From NCBI GenBank assembly GCA_002436405.1, contig DJLZ01000001.1:310713-374712 (forward strand): a stretch of DNA of 64,000 nucleotides, written 5' to 3'. This DNA comes from Proteobacteria bacterium UBA6503. GTDB taxonomy: Bacteria; Pseudomonadota; Alphaproteobacteria; UBA1280; UBA6503. A program made the position numbers and the translations under genes. Below, in pieces: positions 16,712-24,729 of the stretch; the stretch's first letter is position 1; each line of letters begins with the position of its first letter. The notes below the pieces were generated by a model. The model ran no database searches and was not told the origin of the DNA. It was given only the letters and a program-made list of their open reading frames with translations.

Positions 16712-17176
16712 ATGCGATTAAAGATATTTACAACACTATTCCTTTTTCTTGTAGCAAGCGCTCCGCTTGACGTATATGCGCAAAATATTCAGGCCTTCAA
16801 CGCCGAAGATATCGACTATGGCAGCTGGATTCCTGGTGATGGTAACTTACAAAACAATGACTTTTTTTGTGTTTATAAAGATGCAGGCAACCGCCGATGG
16901 GACGTTGTTGCCAACGGCGATGGGCCAGGTGGTGCATTTGAACTTAACGATGGTATGGGCAACACCCTAACCATTAACCGTGTACGTGTTAAAGCCGTTG
17001 ACCTTACCCCTGGCGTTACCGCAACAAACCTTGGCGGGGCTGATAATTCGGCACCTGCCGACTGCGGCGGGTCCGACAACCAGCGCCTTCGCGTTCGCCT
17101 ACTTCAATCAGATATGGTTAACGTTCCTCCTGGCACATATACAGGTACCCTTACCTTTACTGTGAGTCCAAACTAA
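16712..17176 (+). CDS. Secreted SCPU/Csu-like beta-sandwich protein, type B copy 2
   Basis: A 154-residue exported protein with a signal peptide ending in VYA. It contains DIDYGSWIPGDG, FFCVYKDAGNRRWD, FELNDGMGNTLTIN, ADCGGSDNQRLRV and the end GTYTGTLTFTVSP, each matching the type B paralogue at 15571-16044. The ribosome site is weak. It ends about 100 bases before thrS, with a possible terminator hairpin between them. Confidence 0.55.
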   Translation: MRLKIFTTLFLFLVASAPLDVYAQNIQAFNAEDIDYGSWIPGDGNLQNNDFFCVYKDAGNRRWDVVANGDGPGGAFELNDGMGNTLTINRVRVKAVDLTPGVTATNLGGADNSAPADCGGSDNQRLRVRLLQSDMVNVPPGTYTGTLTFTVSPN

Positions 17177-17192
17177 AAAAACCCGAAAAACG

Positions 17193-17228
17193 CCCCTTTT
17201 TTGGCTTTACAGCCTTGATTTTTAGGGG
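17193..17228 (+). terminator. Possible terminator or leader hairpin before thrS
   Basis: GGCT (17203-17206) pairs with AGCC (17211-17214), inside an outer CCCC (17193-17196) / GGGG (17225-17228) pair with A/T-rich interior. It could terminate the type B gene or form part of the thrS leader. Confidence 0.35.
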
Positions 17229-17283
17229 TAATCGGTCACAATACTTTCCTAAAGTTTAATTTATATAAAAATAGGTGTTTTAA

Positions 17284-19248
17284 ATGGTTACCATCACTTT
17301 GCCCGACGGCAGCAAAAAACAGTTCGATAAAGCCATCACAGGCTTCGAGTTTGCTGAAAGTATTGGCGCAGGTCTAGCGAAAGCGGCCCTTGCCATCGTT
17401 GTGGACGGTAAAGAGACGGACCTTTCAAGCACCATCGAGAATGATGCCAAAGTGAGCATCCTCACAGCCCGCCAACCTGAAGGCCTAGAAGTGCTGCGCC
17501 ACTCAACAGCCCACATTTTGGCTCAAGCCGTGAAGGAAATTTACCCGAAGGCTCAGATTACCATTGGCCCTGTTATTGAGCATGGCTTCTATTACGATGT
17601 GTCATTCCCGAAGCCAATTTCGTCAGATGACCTCGAGAAAATTGAAAAACGCATGCACGACATCGTGGACGAAGACCTTGAAGTTACCCGCCACGTTTGG
17701 GACCGTAATGACGCGATTAAATACTTCAAAGACATTGGCGAAGACTACAAGGCTGAGATTATCTCTGACCTACCTGAAACAGAAACAATCTCGCTTTACC
17801 GTCAAGGCGATGAGAAAACAGGCTTTATGGACCTTTGCCGCGGCCCGCACCTGCCAAGCACCAAAAAAGCTGGCCATGGTTTTAAACTGCTAAAACTTGC
17901 AGGCGCTTACTGGCGCGGTAACAGCGACAACGAAATGCTAACCCGTATTTACGGCACCGCTTGGGAAAATGAAAAGGAGCTTAAAAAGTACCTTGTTCGC
18001 CTAGAAGAAGCTGAAAAGCGTGACCACCGCAAACTAGGTAAAGAGCTTGACCTCTTCCACCTACAAGAAGATGCACCGGGTCAAATTTTCTGGCACCACA
18101 AAGGCTGGCATATCTTCCGTAAGCTGCAGGAATACATCCGTGACCAATTGCTTTCAACTGGCTACGAAGAAGTAAACACCCCACAGCTGATTAACAGCGA
18201 TATGTACAAAAAATCTGGCCACTGGGATAAGTTTGGTACCGAGAACATGTTCATCGTTAAAGATGAAGAGAAAAACCGCATGTTCGCTATGAAGCCAATG
18301 AACTGCCCTTGCCACGTACAAATTTTCAACACAGGTAACAAGAGCTACCGTGACCTACCACTCCGTATGAGTGAGTTTGGCACCTGCATGCGTAACGAAG
18401 CACACGGTGCATTGCACGGCCTTATGCGTGTAACCAGCATGACTCAAGACGATGCCCACATCTTCTGTACCCCTGAGCAGATCGAAAGCGAAGTTGTGGT
18501 GCTATGTGAGTTGATTAAATCAATTTACAAAGACTTTGGCTTTGACGATATTTTCGTCAAATTCTCTGACCGTCCAGAAATGCGCGTTGGTAGCGATGAT
18601 GTTTGGGACAATGCCGAACAGGCCCTACGTAATGCTTGCGCAGCCGCGAACCTTGAGTGGGTTCTTAACCCAGGTGAAGGTGCCTTCTATGGCCCTAAAC
18701 TTGAGTTTGTTCTCCGTGATGCGATCGGCCGTGACTGGCAGTGTGGCACCGTACAGCTAGACTTCAACCTACCTGTGCGCCTAGACGCCACCTACACTGA
18801 TACCGAAGGCAACAAGCAGCACCCGATTATGATTCACCGTGCATTGCTTGGCTCGCTTGAGCGCTTTACAGGTATTTTGATTGAAAACTTTGAAGGCCAC
18901 TTCCCTCTATGGCTAGCGCCAATGCAAGTTGTTGCAACAGGCATTACCAACAGCCAAAACCCAGAGGTTGAGAAGTTTGTAGCCGAACTACGCAAGGCTG
19001 GCCTTGAGGCATCATCAGACCTACGTAACGAGAAAGTAAGCTACAAAATCCGTGAGCACAGCCACCAAAAGGTGCCGTACATTGCAGTACTTGGTGATAA
19101 GGAAATTGCCTCAGGCAACGTGACGTACCGCCGCCTAGGTAGCCAAGCGCAGACTACAGTCTCTCAGGCTGAGTTTATTGCTATGTTGCAACAGGAGATT
19201 GCTACAAAAGCACTACCGCCACAGGGCAAACAAGCGAACGCAGCTTGA
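17284..19248 (+). CDS. thrS: Threonyl-tRNA synthetase
   Basis: Class II aminoacyl-tRNA synthetase that charges tRNA-Thr and edits mischarged Ser. The 654-residue product has the TGS domain at the N terminus (VTITLPDGSKKQF), the editing domain with HSTAHILAQAV and GFMDLCRGPHLP, the catalytic core with RMFAMKPMNCPCHVQIF, LPLRMSEFGTCMRNE, SMTQDDAHIFC and IMIHRALLGSLERF, and the anticodon domain starting at LAPMQVVATG. All expected blocks are intact. infC follows after 126 bases, as in many bacteria where thrS-infC are neighbours. Confidence 0.97.
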   Translation: MVTITLPDGSKKQFDKAITGFEFAESIGAGLAKAALAIVVDGKETDLSSTIENDAKVSILTARQPEGLEVLRHSTAHILAQAVKEIYPKAQITIGPVIEHGFYYDVSFPKPISSDDLEKIEKRMHDIVDEDLEVTRHVWDRNDAIKYFKDIGEDYKAEIISDLPETETISLYRQGDEKTGFMDLCRGPHLPSTKKAGHGFKLLKLAGAYWRGNSDNEMLTRIYGTAWENEKELKKYLVRLEEAEKRDHRKLGKELDLFHLQEDAPGQIFWHHKGWHIFRKLQEYIRDQLLSTGYEEVNTPQLINSDMYKKSGHWDKFGTENMFIVKDEEKNRMFAMKPMNCPCHVQIFNTGNKSYRDLPLRMSEFGTCMRNEAHGALHGLMRVTSMTQDDAHIFCTPEQIESEVVVLCELIKSIYKDFGFDDIFVKFSDRPEMRVGSDDVWDNAEQALRNACAAANLEWVLNPGEGAFYGPKLEFVLRDAIGRDWQCGTVQLDFNLPVRLDATYTDTEGNKQHPIMIHRALLGSLERFTGILIENFEGHFPLWLAPMQVVATGITNSQNPEVEKFVAELRKAGLEASSDLRNEKVSYKIREHSHQKVPYIAVLGDKEIASGNVTYRRLGSQAQTTVSQAEFIAMLQQEIATKALPPQGKQANAA

Positions 19249-19374
19249 TTTTATTAAGAAATTAGGGCACTTTTGACCTAACTTAAGCGTTATATAAGTG
19301 TGTGGCTTTTAAATTAACCAAAGCGACACAATATATAACGAGCATACAAACTAAAATGATAAAAGGGTAATACC

Positions 19375-19932
19375 ATTAACCAGCAATTTGCACGCGGCCA
19401 ACAACAGCGCCGTCCGAAGAAAAACGAACACCGACTAAACGAAGAAGTTACAGCCAACGAAGTACGTCTGATTGACGAAAACGGCGAACAAGTAGGCGTA
19501 GTTCCAGTTGAACAAGCACTAGACCGTGCCGAAAAAGCAGGCCTAGACCTTGTTGAAGTTGTGCCAAATGCTGAACCCCCAGTTTGTAAAATTATTGACT
19601 ACGGTAAGTTCCGCTTTGAAGAGCAGAAAAAACAAAACGCTGCTAAGAAAAAGCAACACACCACAACCGTGAAGGAAATTACCCTTCGCCCAGGTACCGA
19701 AGAGCATGACTACCAAGTTAAGCTTAAGAAAATTCGCCAGTTCATCGATAAAGGCGATAAAGTTAAGGTAACTGTACGTTTCCGTGGCCGTGAGCTTGCC
19801 AACCAACAACTTGGTATGGACCAGCTTCAGCGCATCATTAAAGATATGGAAGAAACTTCTAAGGTGGATAACCCTCCACGCATGGAAGGCCGCCAAATGA
19901 ACATGATGCTAAGCCCAGAAAGTAAGAAATAA
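19375..19932 (+). CDS. infC: Translation initiation factor IF-3 (AUU start)
   Basis: Binds the 30S subunit and checks start-codon selection. The frame contains the whole family: RLNEEVTANEVRLIDENG, LDLVEVVPNAEPPVCKIID, ITLRPGTEEHDYQVKL, FRGRELANQQ and EGRQMNMM. Between the in-frame stop TAA at 19360-19362 and the conserved N-terminal domain there is no ATG, GTG or TTG. The only plausible initiator is ATT at 19375, preceded by AGGG. This gives 185 residues, the usual size. AUU starts in infC are known from E. coli and other bacteria, where IF-3 represses its own translation by rejecting AUU. The gene is apart from rpmI-rplT. Confidence 0.93.
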   Translation: MNQQFARGQQQRRPKKNEHRLNEEVTANEVRLIDENGEQVGVVPVEQALDRAEKAGLDLVEVVPNAEPPVCKIIDYGKFRFEEQKKQNAAKKKQHTTTVKEITLRPGTEEHDYQVKLKKIRQFIDKGDKVKVTVRFRGRELANQQLGMDQLQRIIKDMEETSKVDNPPRMEGRQMNMMLSPESKK

Positions 19933-19953
19933 ATTCTTACCGGCTTAAAATTC

Positions 19954-19985
19954 AAAAAACCTCTGCTTTAGCAGGGGTTTTTTTG
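19954..19985 (+). terminator. Intrinsic terminator of infC
   Basis: ACCTCTGC pairs with GCAGGGGT (one G-T pair) around a TTTA loop, with an A-run before and seven or more T after. Confidence 0.88.
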
Positions 19986-20045
19986 TGCCTTTCGTGCAAC
20001 AACAAGGGCCACTACGACTTATGTATATACGTGAAAACTTGCATG

Positions 20046-20061
20046 TGGCACGGCTCTTGCT
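20046..20061 (+). promoter_or_regulatory. Sigma-54 (RpoN) promoter of motA
   Basis: TGGCACG-N4-TTGCT, with GG (20047-20048) and GC (20059-20060) separated by exactly ten bases, is an essentially perfect -24/-12 element. The expected start is near 20072, about 33 bases before the motA ATG. It implies an activator-dependent flagellar regulon; IHF (ihfB in this window) often assists such promoters. Confidence 0.88.
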
Positions 20062-20104
20062 ATTCTAGGACTAATAATAATAAGTTTTAAAAGGTCATCG
20101 CCTT

Positions 20105-20965
20105 ATGTTTTTCATTGTCGGTTCTATTGTTGTTGTAGCGTGTGTGCTTGGTGGCTACGTTGCTATGGGTGGTAAACTTGCCGTTCTTAACCAACCGTTT
20201 GAGGTTGTGATTATTTGTGGTGCGGCGCTTGGTGCCTTTATTATTGCCAACCCGAAAGACCTTATCATCAAAGTACTTGGCGGCTTTAAAGACCTACTTA
20301 AAGGCCGTAACTACACCAAAGCCGTATACCTTGAGCTTTTGGTGATGCTTTTTGCCACCTTTAAAATGGCCCGTGCCAAGGGTGTTCTTGCCCTTGAAGC
20401 CCACGTTGAAAACCCACACGACAGTGAGTTCTTTAAAAAATTCCCAAGTTTTTACGGCAACCACCATGCAGTGGTGTTCTTTTGTGATTACCTACGTTTG
20501 ATTACCATGGGGACCAACAGCCCACACCAACTTGAAGACCTTATGGACCAAGAGATTGAAACCCACCACGAAGAAAGCCACCAAATTTCAGGCGCTGTAA
20601 CAACAGTGGCTGATGGTATGCCTGCTTTGGGTATTGTGGCTGCGGTATTGGGTGTTATTAAAACTATGGGTGCGATTTCTGAACCCCCTGAGGTTCTAGG
20701 TAAGCTTATTGGTGGTGCGCTTGTGGGTACCTTCCTTGGTGTATGGATTTCATACGGCTTTATTGGCCCAATGGGTCAGTCACTTGCAGCCCTGTACGAC
20801 CATGACACACGCTACATGCGTACCATTAAGGTTGGCCTCCTGGCCTTTATGCATGGTCATGCCCCGCAAATTGCTATTGAGTTCGCCCGTAAGAATATTT
20901 TCCATGATATGCGCCCTGACTTTTACGAAGTTGAAGAGGCCATTGCCAACGCACCAGCTGAATAA
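20105..20965 (+). CDS. motA: Flagellar motor stator protein MotA
   Basis: Inner-membrane proton-channel subunit of the flagellar stator. The 286-residue length matches the long MotA type. Four membrane segments are evident (about 1-20, 33-52, 170-190 and 200-222). The conserved block TVADGMPALGIVAAVLGVIKTMG contains the Pro and surrounding residues of the channel, and the cytoplasmic loop with VENPHDSEFFKKFP carries charged residues that contact FliG. It follows a sigma-54 promoter and is followed by motB after 24 bases. No other flagellar genes are in the window. Confidence 0.95.
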   Translation: MFFIVGSIVVVACVLGGYVAMGGKLAVLNQPFEVVIICGAALGAFIIANPKDLIIKVLGGFKDLLKGRNYTKAVYLELLVMLFATFKMARAKGVLALEAHVENPHDSEFFKKFPSFYGNHHAVVFFCDYLRLITMGTNSPHQLEDLMDQEIETHHEESHQISGAVTTVADGMPALGIVAAVLGVIKTMGAISEPPEVLGKLIGGALVGTFLGVWISYGFIGPMGQSLAALYDHDTRYMRTIKVGLLAFMHGHAPQIAIEFARKNIFHDMRPDFYEVEEAIANAPAE

Positions 20966-20989
20966 TAGCTAAAAAAGGACGCGCTATTT

Positions 20990-21898
20990 ATGGCAGAAAA
21001 CGAGTCACAAAATAAGGTCGGTAATTTACAGCCGATTATTATTAAAAAAATCAAAAAGGGTGGCCACGGTCACCATGGCGGGGCATGGAAAGTTGCCTAC
21101 GCTGACTTTGTGACTGCGATGATGGCGTTCTTCCTCCTCCTATGGCTATTGAACGTGACCACTGACGAACAAAAAGAAGGTATTGCCGAGTACTTCTCGC
21201 CCACTGTAGCTGTGAGCCCAAGTAGTGGTGGCTCAGGCGTATTTGGTGGCCAGTCTGCCTTTGAGAATGATTCAAAAATGGATAGTAATAACCCCTTTGG
21301 CTTTATGGTTGATCACCCCGTTTCAGCCGATAGCAACGGCGACCCATCAGACTCAAGTACCGAGCGTGAGATGGATAAGAGCGAAGCCGAACGTGTTGTT
21401 GCCGAGGCCGAAGAATTACAGTTTGAAGAAGCTGAAGAAGAGCTTAACAAGGCCATTGAATCTACCCCTGAAATTGCAGGCCTGAAAGAAAGCCTGCTGA
21501 TTGACCGTACCCCTGAAGGCCTACGTATTCAGATTGTTGACCAAGAGAGTAAGCCTATGTTCCCACTTGGTAGCGCTGAAATGTACGACCATACCCGTAA
21601 GCTGCTCACGCTAGTAGCACAGGTGGTTAAGAAACTGCCAAACAAGATTGCCATTGCAGGCCATACCGATGCCACGCCATACCGCCCAGGTGCAACCTTT
21701 ACCAACTGGGAACTTTCAGCCGACCGTGCGAACGCTAGTCGCCGCGTGCTAGAACAAGCTGGTATCGCACAAGAGCGTCTGTTCCGCATCACAGGTAAAG
21801 CAGATAAAGAACTATTGGTTCCGGCTGACCCAACAAGTGCCCGTAACCGTCGTATTGCGATTTTGTTGATGCGCGAAACACCGCTTGAGAAGAAGTAA
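20990..21898 (+). CDS. motB: Flagellar motor stator protein MotB
   Basis: Anchors the MotA-B stator to peptidoglycan. The 302-residue protein starts with a basic cytoplasmic tail (IIIKKIKKGGHGHHGG). The single membrane helix WKVAYADFVTAMMAFFLLLW includes the proton-binding Asp. A Ser/Gly/Glu-rich linker with an acidic helical stretch (~residues 115-155) leads to the OmpA-like domain with IAGHTDATPYRPG, NWELSADRANASRRVL and PTSARNRRIAI. All key residues are present. It is in one operon with motA. Confidence 0.95.
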   Translation: MAENESQNKVGNLQPIIIKKIKKGGHGHHGGAWKVAYADFVTAMMAFFLLLWLLNVTTDEQKEGIAEYFSPTVAVSPSSGGSGVFGGQSAFENDSKMDSNNPFGFMVDHPVSADSNGDPSDSSTEREMDKSEAERVVAEAEELQFEEAEEELNKAIESTPEIAGLKESLLIDRTPEGLRIQIVDQESKPMFPLGSAEMYDHTRKLLTLVAQVVKKLPNKIAIAGHTDATPYRPGATFTNWELSADRANASRRVLEQAGIAQERLFRITGKADKELLVPADPTSARNRRIAILLMRETPLEKK

Positions 21899-21933
21899 CC
21901 CTTTCATTACATACCGATAAAACACTTGTATGC

Positions 21934-21958
21934 CCCCAATTAGGTGACTATATTGGGG
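21934..21958 (+). terminator. Probable terminator of motAB
   Basis: CCCCAAT (21934-21940) pairs with ATTGGGG (21952-21958). The tail is T-rich but broken (TTACATATTATTTTC), so strength is uncertain. Confidence 0.5.
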
Positions 21959-22024
21959 TTACATATTATTTTCTTTCACGTTTTCACTCTTTATTATTTT
22001 CTCTCCCCTGACTAAGGAGCTCTT

Positions 22025-22528
22025 ATGAGCACGACCACCACTTCGCCAACCAATGGCGACCGTCGCCTTGCAGCCTTTGCCCACGTGGCCGCTATGCTGC
22101 TGGCGTTCTTTGAAGTGTCGATTTTCGGCATTCCGTTCCTCAACGTTCTGATCCCGCTGGTGCTGCTTTTGGCGGCCCGTGAAGAAAAGAATGCCTACCT
22201 CAATCACCAGCTGCGCGAAGTTGTGCGCTTCCAGCTCATCACCTCGGTGGTGATGTTCGTCGCCATGTTCGCCGCCATCATTGGCGCAATGAGTTATCCG
22301 GTGATTACGGTACCTGTTCTGGTGGTGCTGTTGCTGGCGCAGGTTGTTTTTTACCTGATGCCTGTGATTGCCGCCTGCAAGGTGCTTTTCGGCAAGCGTG
22401 ATGACTACGCCTACCCGATGATGGGCAGCCCGCGCCGCAAGGCATACGTGGAGGCAAAGTCTGCCCCGAAGGCGGATGACACCATCAACACCGTGGCCGA
22501 TGATGCAGACGAAAACACCCGTCTGTAA
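22025..22528 (+). CDS. DUF4870-like membrane protein, GC-rich singleton
   Basis: A 167-residue protein with about three membrane segments. AFAHVAAMLLAFFE, IPLVLLLAAREEKNAYLNHQ and REVVRFQLIT reproduce the DUF4870 plan, where a helix is followed by K/R-E-x-x-(F/Y)-(V/L)-x-x-H and then a (N/R)FQ helix. Function of the family is unknown. The C-terminal tail is acidic and soluble. Codon use (CTG, GTG, ATC, TTC, GCC) is visibly GC-richer than in motB before it or the acetyltransferase after it. A terminator follows, and the gene stands alone. Confidence 0.65.
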   Translation: MSTTTTSPTNGDRRLAAFAHVAAMLLAFFEVSIFGIPFLNVLIPLVLLLAAREEKNAYLNHQLREVVRFQLITSVVMFVAMFAAIIGAMSYPVITVPVLVVLLLAQVVFYLMPVIAACKVLFGKRDDYAYPMMGSPRRKAYVEAKSAPKADDTINTVADDADENTRL

Positions 22529-22550
22529 TCGCAGCACATAACGAAACAGA

Positions 22551-22582
22551 AAACCCCCATGCTGAGGCATGGGGGTTTTTCT
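22551..22582. terminator. Intrinsic terminator
   Basis: AAACCCCCATGC pairs with GCATGGGGGTTT around TGAG, followed by T's. It serves the DUF4870-like gene and may also act on the converging acetyltransferase gene. Confidence 0.9.
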
Positions 22583-22606
22583 TATGCGCTAAACTTAGCT
22601 TTTAAA

Positions 22607-23122
22607 TTAGCTCACAAATGGTGGGTAAATCACTTTACCGCTAATGGCTTGCGGCTGGCCTTCGCCAAAGTCTTTCACAAGCAAAACACTGTTGGGGTAA
22701 CGCACATCGCTGCTAACGCCCAATGTATCGGCATCAACAAAGCCAAAGCCTTCGTGGGCTTCTGGGTCAGCGTGCATCATTACATAACGGAAGCCTAGGT
22801 CTTTTGCGTAACCTAGAACAATCTCAAGAATATCATTCGGGTGAACATCATCACGGAAGGTATCATACGCCAGTGGTGCAAGCAGAAGGGCTGCATTCTC
22901 AGCGTCACCCACTTTAAGGGGCGTTACCATAGCGTAACCTACGGCTTCATCTTTTTCATTGGCAATCATCATACCATATTTTGAATCAGCATTTGGCAGA
23001 CCGCGCAGCTGGCCTGTCATCTTAATCATTTTTGCGCCCATATCCATGTAGGTACGAGCAATCAGAGTTGCAGCAAGGGCTGCATCACCCTCTTTTTCAG
23101 CAAAAACGCGATATGTGGTCAT
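22607..23122 (-). CDS. GNAT-like N-acetyltransferase
   Basis: A 171-residue protein with the outline of a YhbS-type GNAT acetyltransferase: a beta strand with AVGYAMVTPLKVGD, LLLAPLAYDTFRD where relatives have the acetyl-CoA loop, and VMMHADPEAHEGFGFVDAD in place of the usual GxxxYYxRFGF. The canonical R/Q-x-x-G-x-G/A loop is degenerate, so the activity is uncertain. Monocistronic, divergent from the exported nuclease gene. Substrate unknown. Confidence 0.55.
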   Translation of the reverse strand: MTTYRVFAEKEGDAALAATLIARTYMDMGAKMIKMTGQLRGLPNADSKYGMMIANEKDEAVGYAMVTPLKVGDAENAALLLAPLAYDTFRDDVHPNDILEIVLGYAKDLGFRYVMMHADPEAHEGFGFVDADTLGVSSDVRYPNSVLLVKDFGEGQPQAISGKVIYPPFVS

Positions 23123-23212
23123 GGTATTTCCTTATTCTTTTATTTAGCTGTTACGCTATTTTTGTATTTTAACACCTAGTCTCACACGGGGGAATAGGCT
23201 ACCATTAAAAAC

Positions 23213-23998
23213 ATGCGCTATTTACTCACATTCCTTGCCCTCGTTGTTCTTAATACAACACCTTTCGCTGCCTATGCTGATGTGCTTCGCCCTATCGAAA
23301 CACAAGTGGGTAGTGTTATCGATGGCGATACCTTCATTACTCGTGAAGGTCAGCACATACGTTTGCTTGGTATTAACACCCCAGAAAAAAAGCGTGATGC
23401 AAACCCCGCTGAAGAAGGCGCCTATGCCGCAACCGAGTACGCTAAAAAGATTTTGCCTAAAGGTAAAAACGTTACCCTCAAGTTTGATGAAAATGACCAC
23501 GACCGTTACGGCCGTTTACTGGCACACGTTTACTTGGACGATGGCACATGGGTGAATAAACAAATGGTCGAAGAAGGCTATGCCCACGTTTATACCTTCC
23601 CCGACAACCGTAGCCATATTGATGAATTGCTAAATGCTGAAACGCAGGCGCGCCATGCGGGCAAAGGCCTTTGGCAGCAACGCCGCTGGCAAATTTTAGA
23701 GGCTGTGCCCGTGCCTGATAAATACCAAGCTGGCAAATTTCAGCTTGTTAAAGGCACCCCTATTAAAGCCGCAAAAGTTAAAGGCGTTATTTACCTTAAC
23801 TATGGCGATGACTGGCGCACCGACTTCACTATTGAAATTCCACCAGCAGCACAAAAACTGTTTAAAGCTGAAGGTGTAGAACCCCTTATTGCCTTTATCG
23901 ACAAGCCCATCATTGTGCGTGGTCACCTAAAACCAGTGAACGGTATGCTTATTCGCGTCACCCACCCTGAGCAAATTCAGCCCGCTTCGGCTGAGTAG
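23213..23998 (+). CDS. Exported thermonuclease (SNase-like)
   Basis: A 261-residue secreted or periplasmic nuclease. The signal peptide ends near YADVLRP. The staphylococcal-nuclease fold follows with VIDGDTFI (metal Asp), IRLLGINTPEK (catalytic Arg and Asn-Thr-Pro), DENDHDRYGRLLAHVYLDDG (second Arg and Glu/Asp positions) and ETQARHAGKGLWQ. After the nuclease domain (~residues 30-155) comes ~100 residues of predicted beta structure, resembling an OB-type extension, including GVIYLNYGDDWRTDFTI. DNA or RNA degradation outside the cytoplasm fits a cell that attacks or scavenges others, but the family is widespread. Confidence 0.88.
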   Translation: MRYLLTFLALVVLNTTPFAAYADVLRPIETQVGSVIDGDTFITREGQHIRLLGINTPEKKRDANPAEEGAYAATEYAKKILPKGKNVTLKFDENDHDRYGRLLAHVYLDDGTWVNKQMVEEGYAHVYTFPDNRSHIDELLNAETQARHAGKGLWQQRRWQILEAVPVPDKYQAGKFQLVKGTPIKAAKVKGVIYLNYGDDWRTDFTIEIPPAAQKLFKAEGVEPLIAFIDKPIIVRGHLKPVNGMLIRVTHPEQIQPASAE

Positions 23999-24012
23999 CC
24001 CAATCTCTTCAC

Positions 24013-24032
24013 AACTTCGCCTAGAAGTTTTG
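24013..24032 (+). terminator. Weak terminator-like hairpin
   Basis: AACTTC (24013-24018) pairs with GAAGTT (24024-24029), followed by TTG. Short stem and short T-run make this a weak call. Confidence 0.3.
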
Positions 24033-24117
24033 TCAGTTAATTTGTTTTTGCAGCCCCCTATAAGAAAACGTTGCCACTCTAGTACTTATTAAGACGTGTC
24101 ACATTTGGGGATTTTCC

Positions 24118-24699
24118 GTGAATTATAACCTTTTCAGTAAAGGGCTCATTTCGACGATGCTAAAAAAATACACATACGCTCTACCACTTTTTATTTTCAC
24201 ACTCGCTATTGGTGCGGCCGTTGAGGCTTCAGCCCAGAACGACCCTGTTGATGTGCAGCGCGAACGCCTGCAACAACAGCGTGAGCGCTTTGCGCAACGT
24301 GCCGAAGCCCGCGAAGACCGCATTGATGAATTTGAACAACGCCGCGAGGAACGCCGCGAACTACGCGAAGAACGCGTAGAAGACGCGCAGGCCCGTCGTG
24401 AAGAGGCACATGACCGCCGCGATGCCCGTCATGAAGAACGCATGCAGCGCCGCGAAGAACACCGTGATATGCGCCACGATAGACGTGAAGACCACCGAGA
24501 GATGCGCCAAGAGCGTCGCGGTGACCGCCAAGACATGCGCAAAGATAAACGAGGCGACCGACAGGATGCCCGTCAAGATCGCCGTGGTGATCGCCAAGGG
24601 GCCCGTCAGGACCGCCGTGGTGACCGTCAAGAAGCACGTCAGGGGCGACGTGATAACCGCCAAAACGCACGCCAAGGGCGCCGTGGTGGTCGCGACTAA
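24118..24699 (+). CDS. Exported Arg/Glu/Asp/Gln-rich repeat protein
   Basis: A 193-residue protein. The GTG at 24118 is preferred because TGGGGA precedes it; an in-frame ATG at 24157 has no ribosome site. After a signal peptide (ending near EASAQN) the whole mature chain is highly charged. A Glu/Arg coiled-coil-like part comes first (RRELREERVEDAQARREE). It is followed by at least seven imperfect ~8-10-residue repeats of the type RRGDRQxARQD with a strongly basic C terminus. Arg is coded by CGC and CGT alternately, so the repeat is at protein level. It could bind nucleic acid or acidic polymers in the periplasm, or act as a chaperone-like disordered protein; no family recognised. Confidence 0.6.
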   Translation: MNYNLFSKGLISTMLKKYTYALPLFIFTLAIGAAVEASAQNDPVDVQRERLQQQRERFAQRAEAREDRIDEFEQRREERRELREERVEDAQARREEAHDRRDARHEERMQRREEHRDMRHDRREDHREMRQERRGDRQDMRKDKRGDRQDARQDRRGDRQGARQDRRGDRQEARQGRRDNRQNARQGRRGGRD

Positions 24700-24729
24700 A
24701 GCAATCATTATCGGGAAATGGGGAGAGTA

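Larger units (their letters stand above)
14917..17176. repeat. Tandem duplication of a divergent two-gene unit
   Basis: Two consecutive units, each one type A gene on the minus strand and one type B gene on the plus strand, diverging from a 78-90-base gap. Unit 1 is 14917-16044 and unit 2 is 16077-17176. The relation is visible at protein level only; the DNA copies are strongly diverged. Confidence 0.6.

Noticed and set aside
21959..22570. 203-codon minus-strand frame opposite the DUF4870-like gene
   Set aside because: His/Arg-rich translation typical of an antisense shadow; it runs through the terminator, while the plus-strand frame gives membrane helices and a family pattern.
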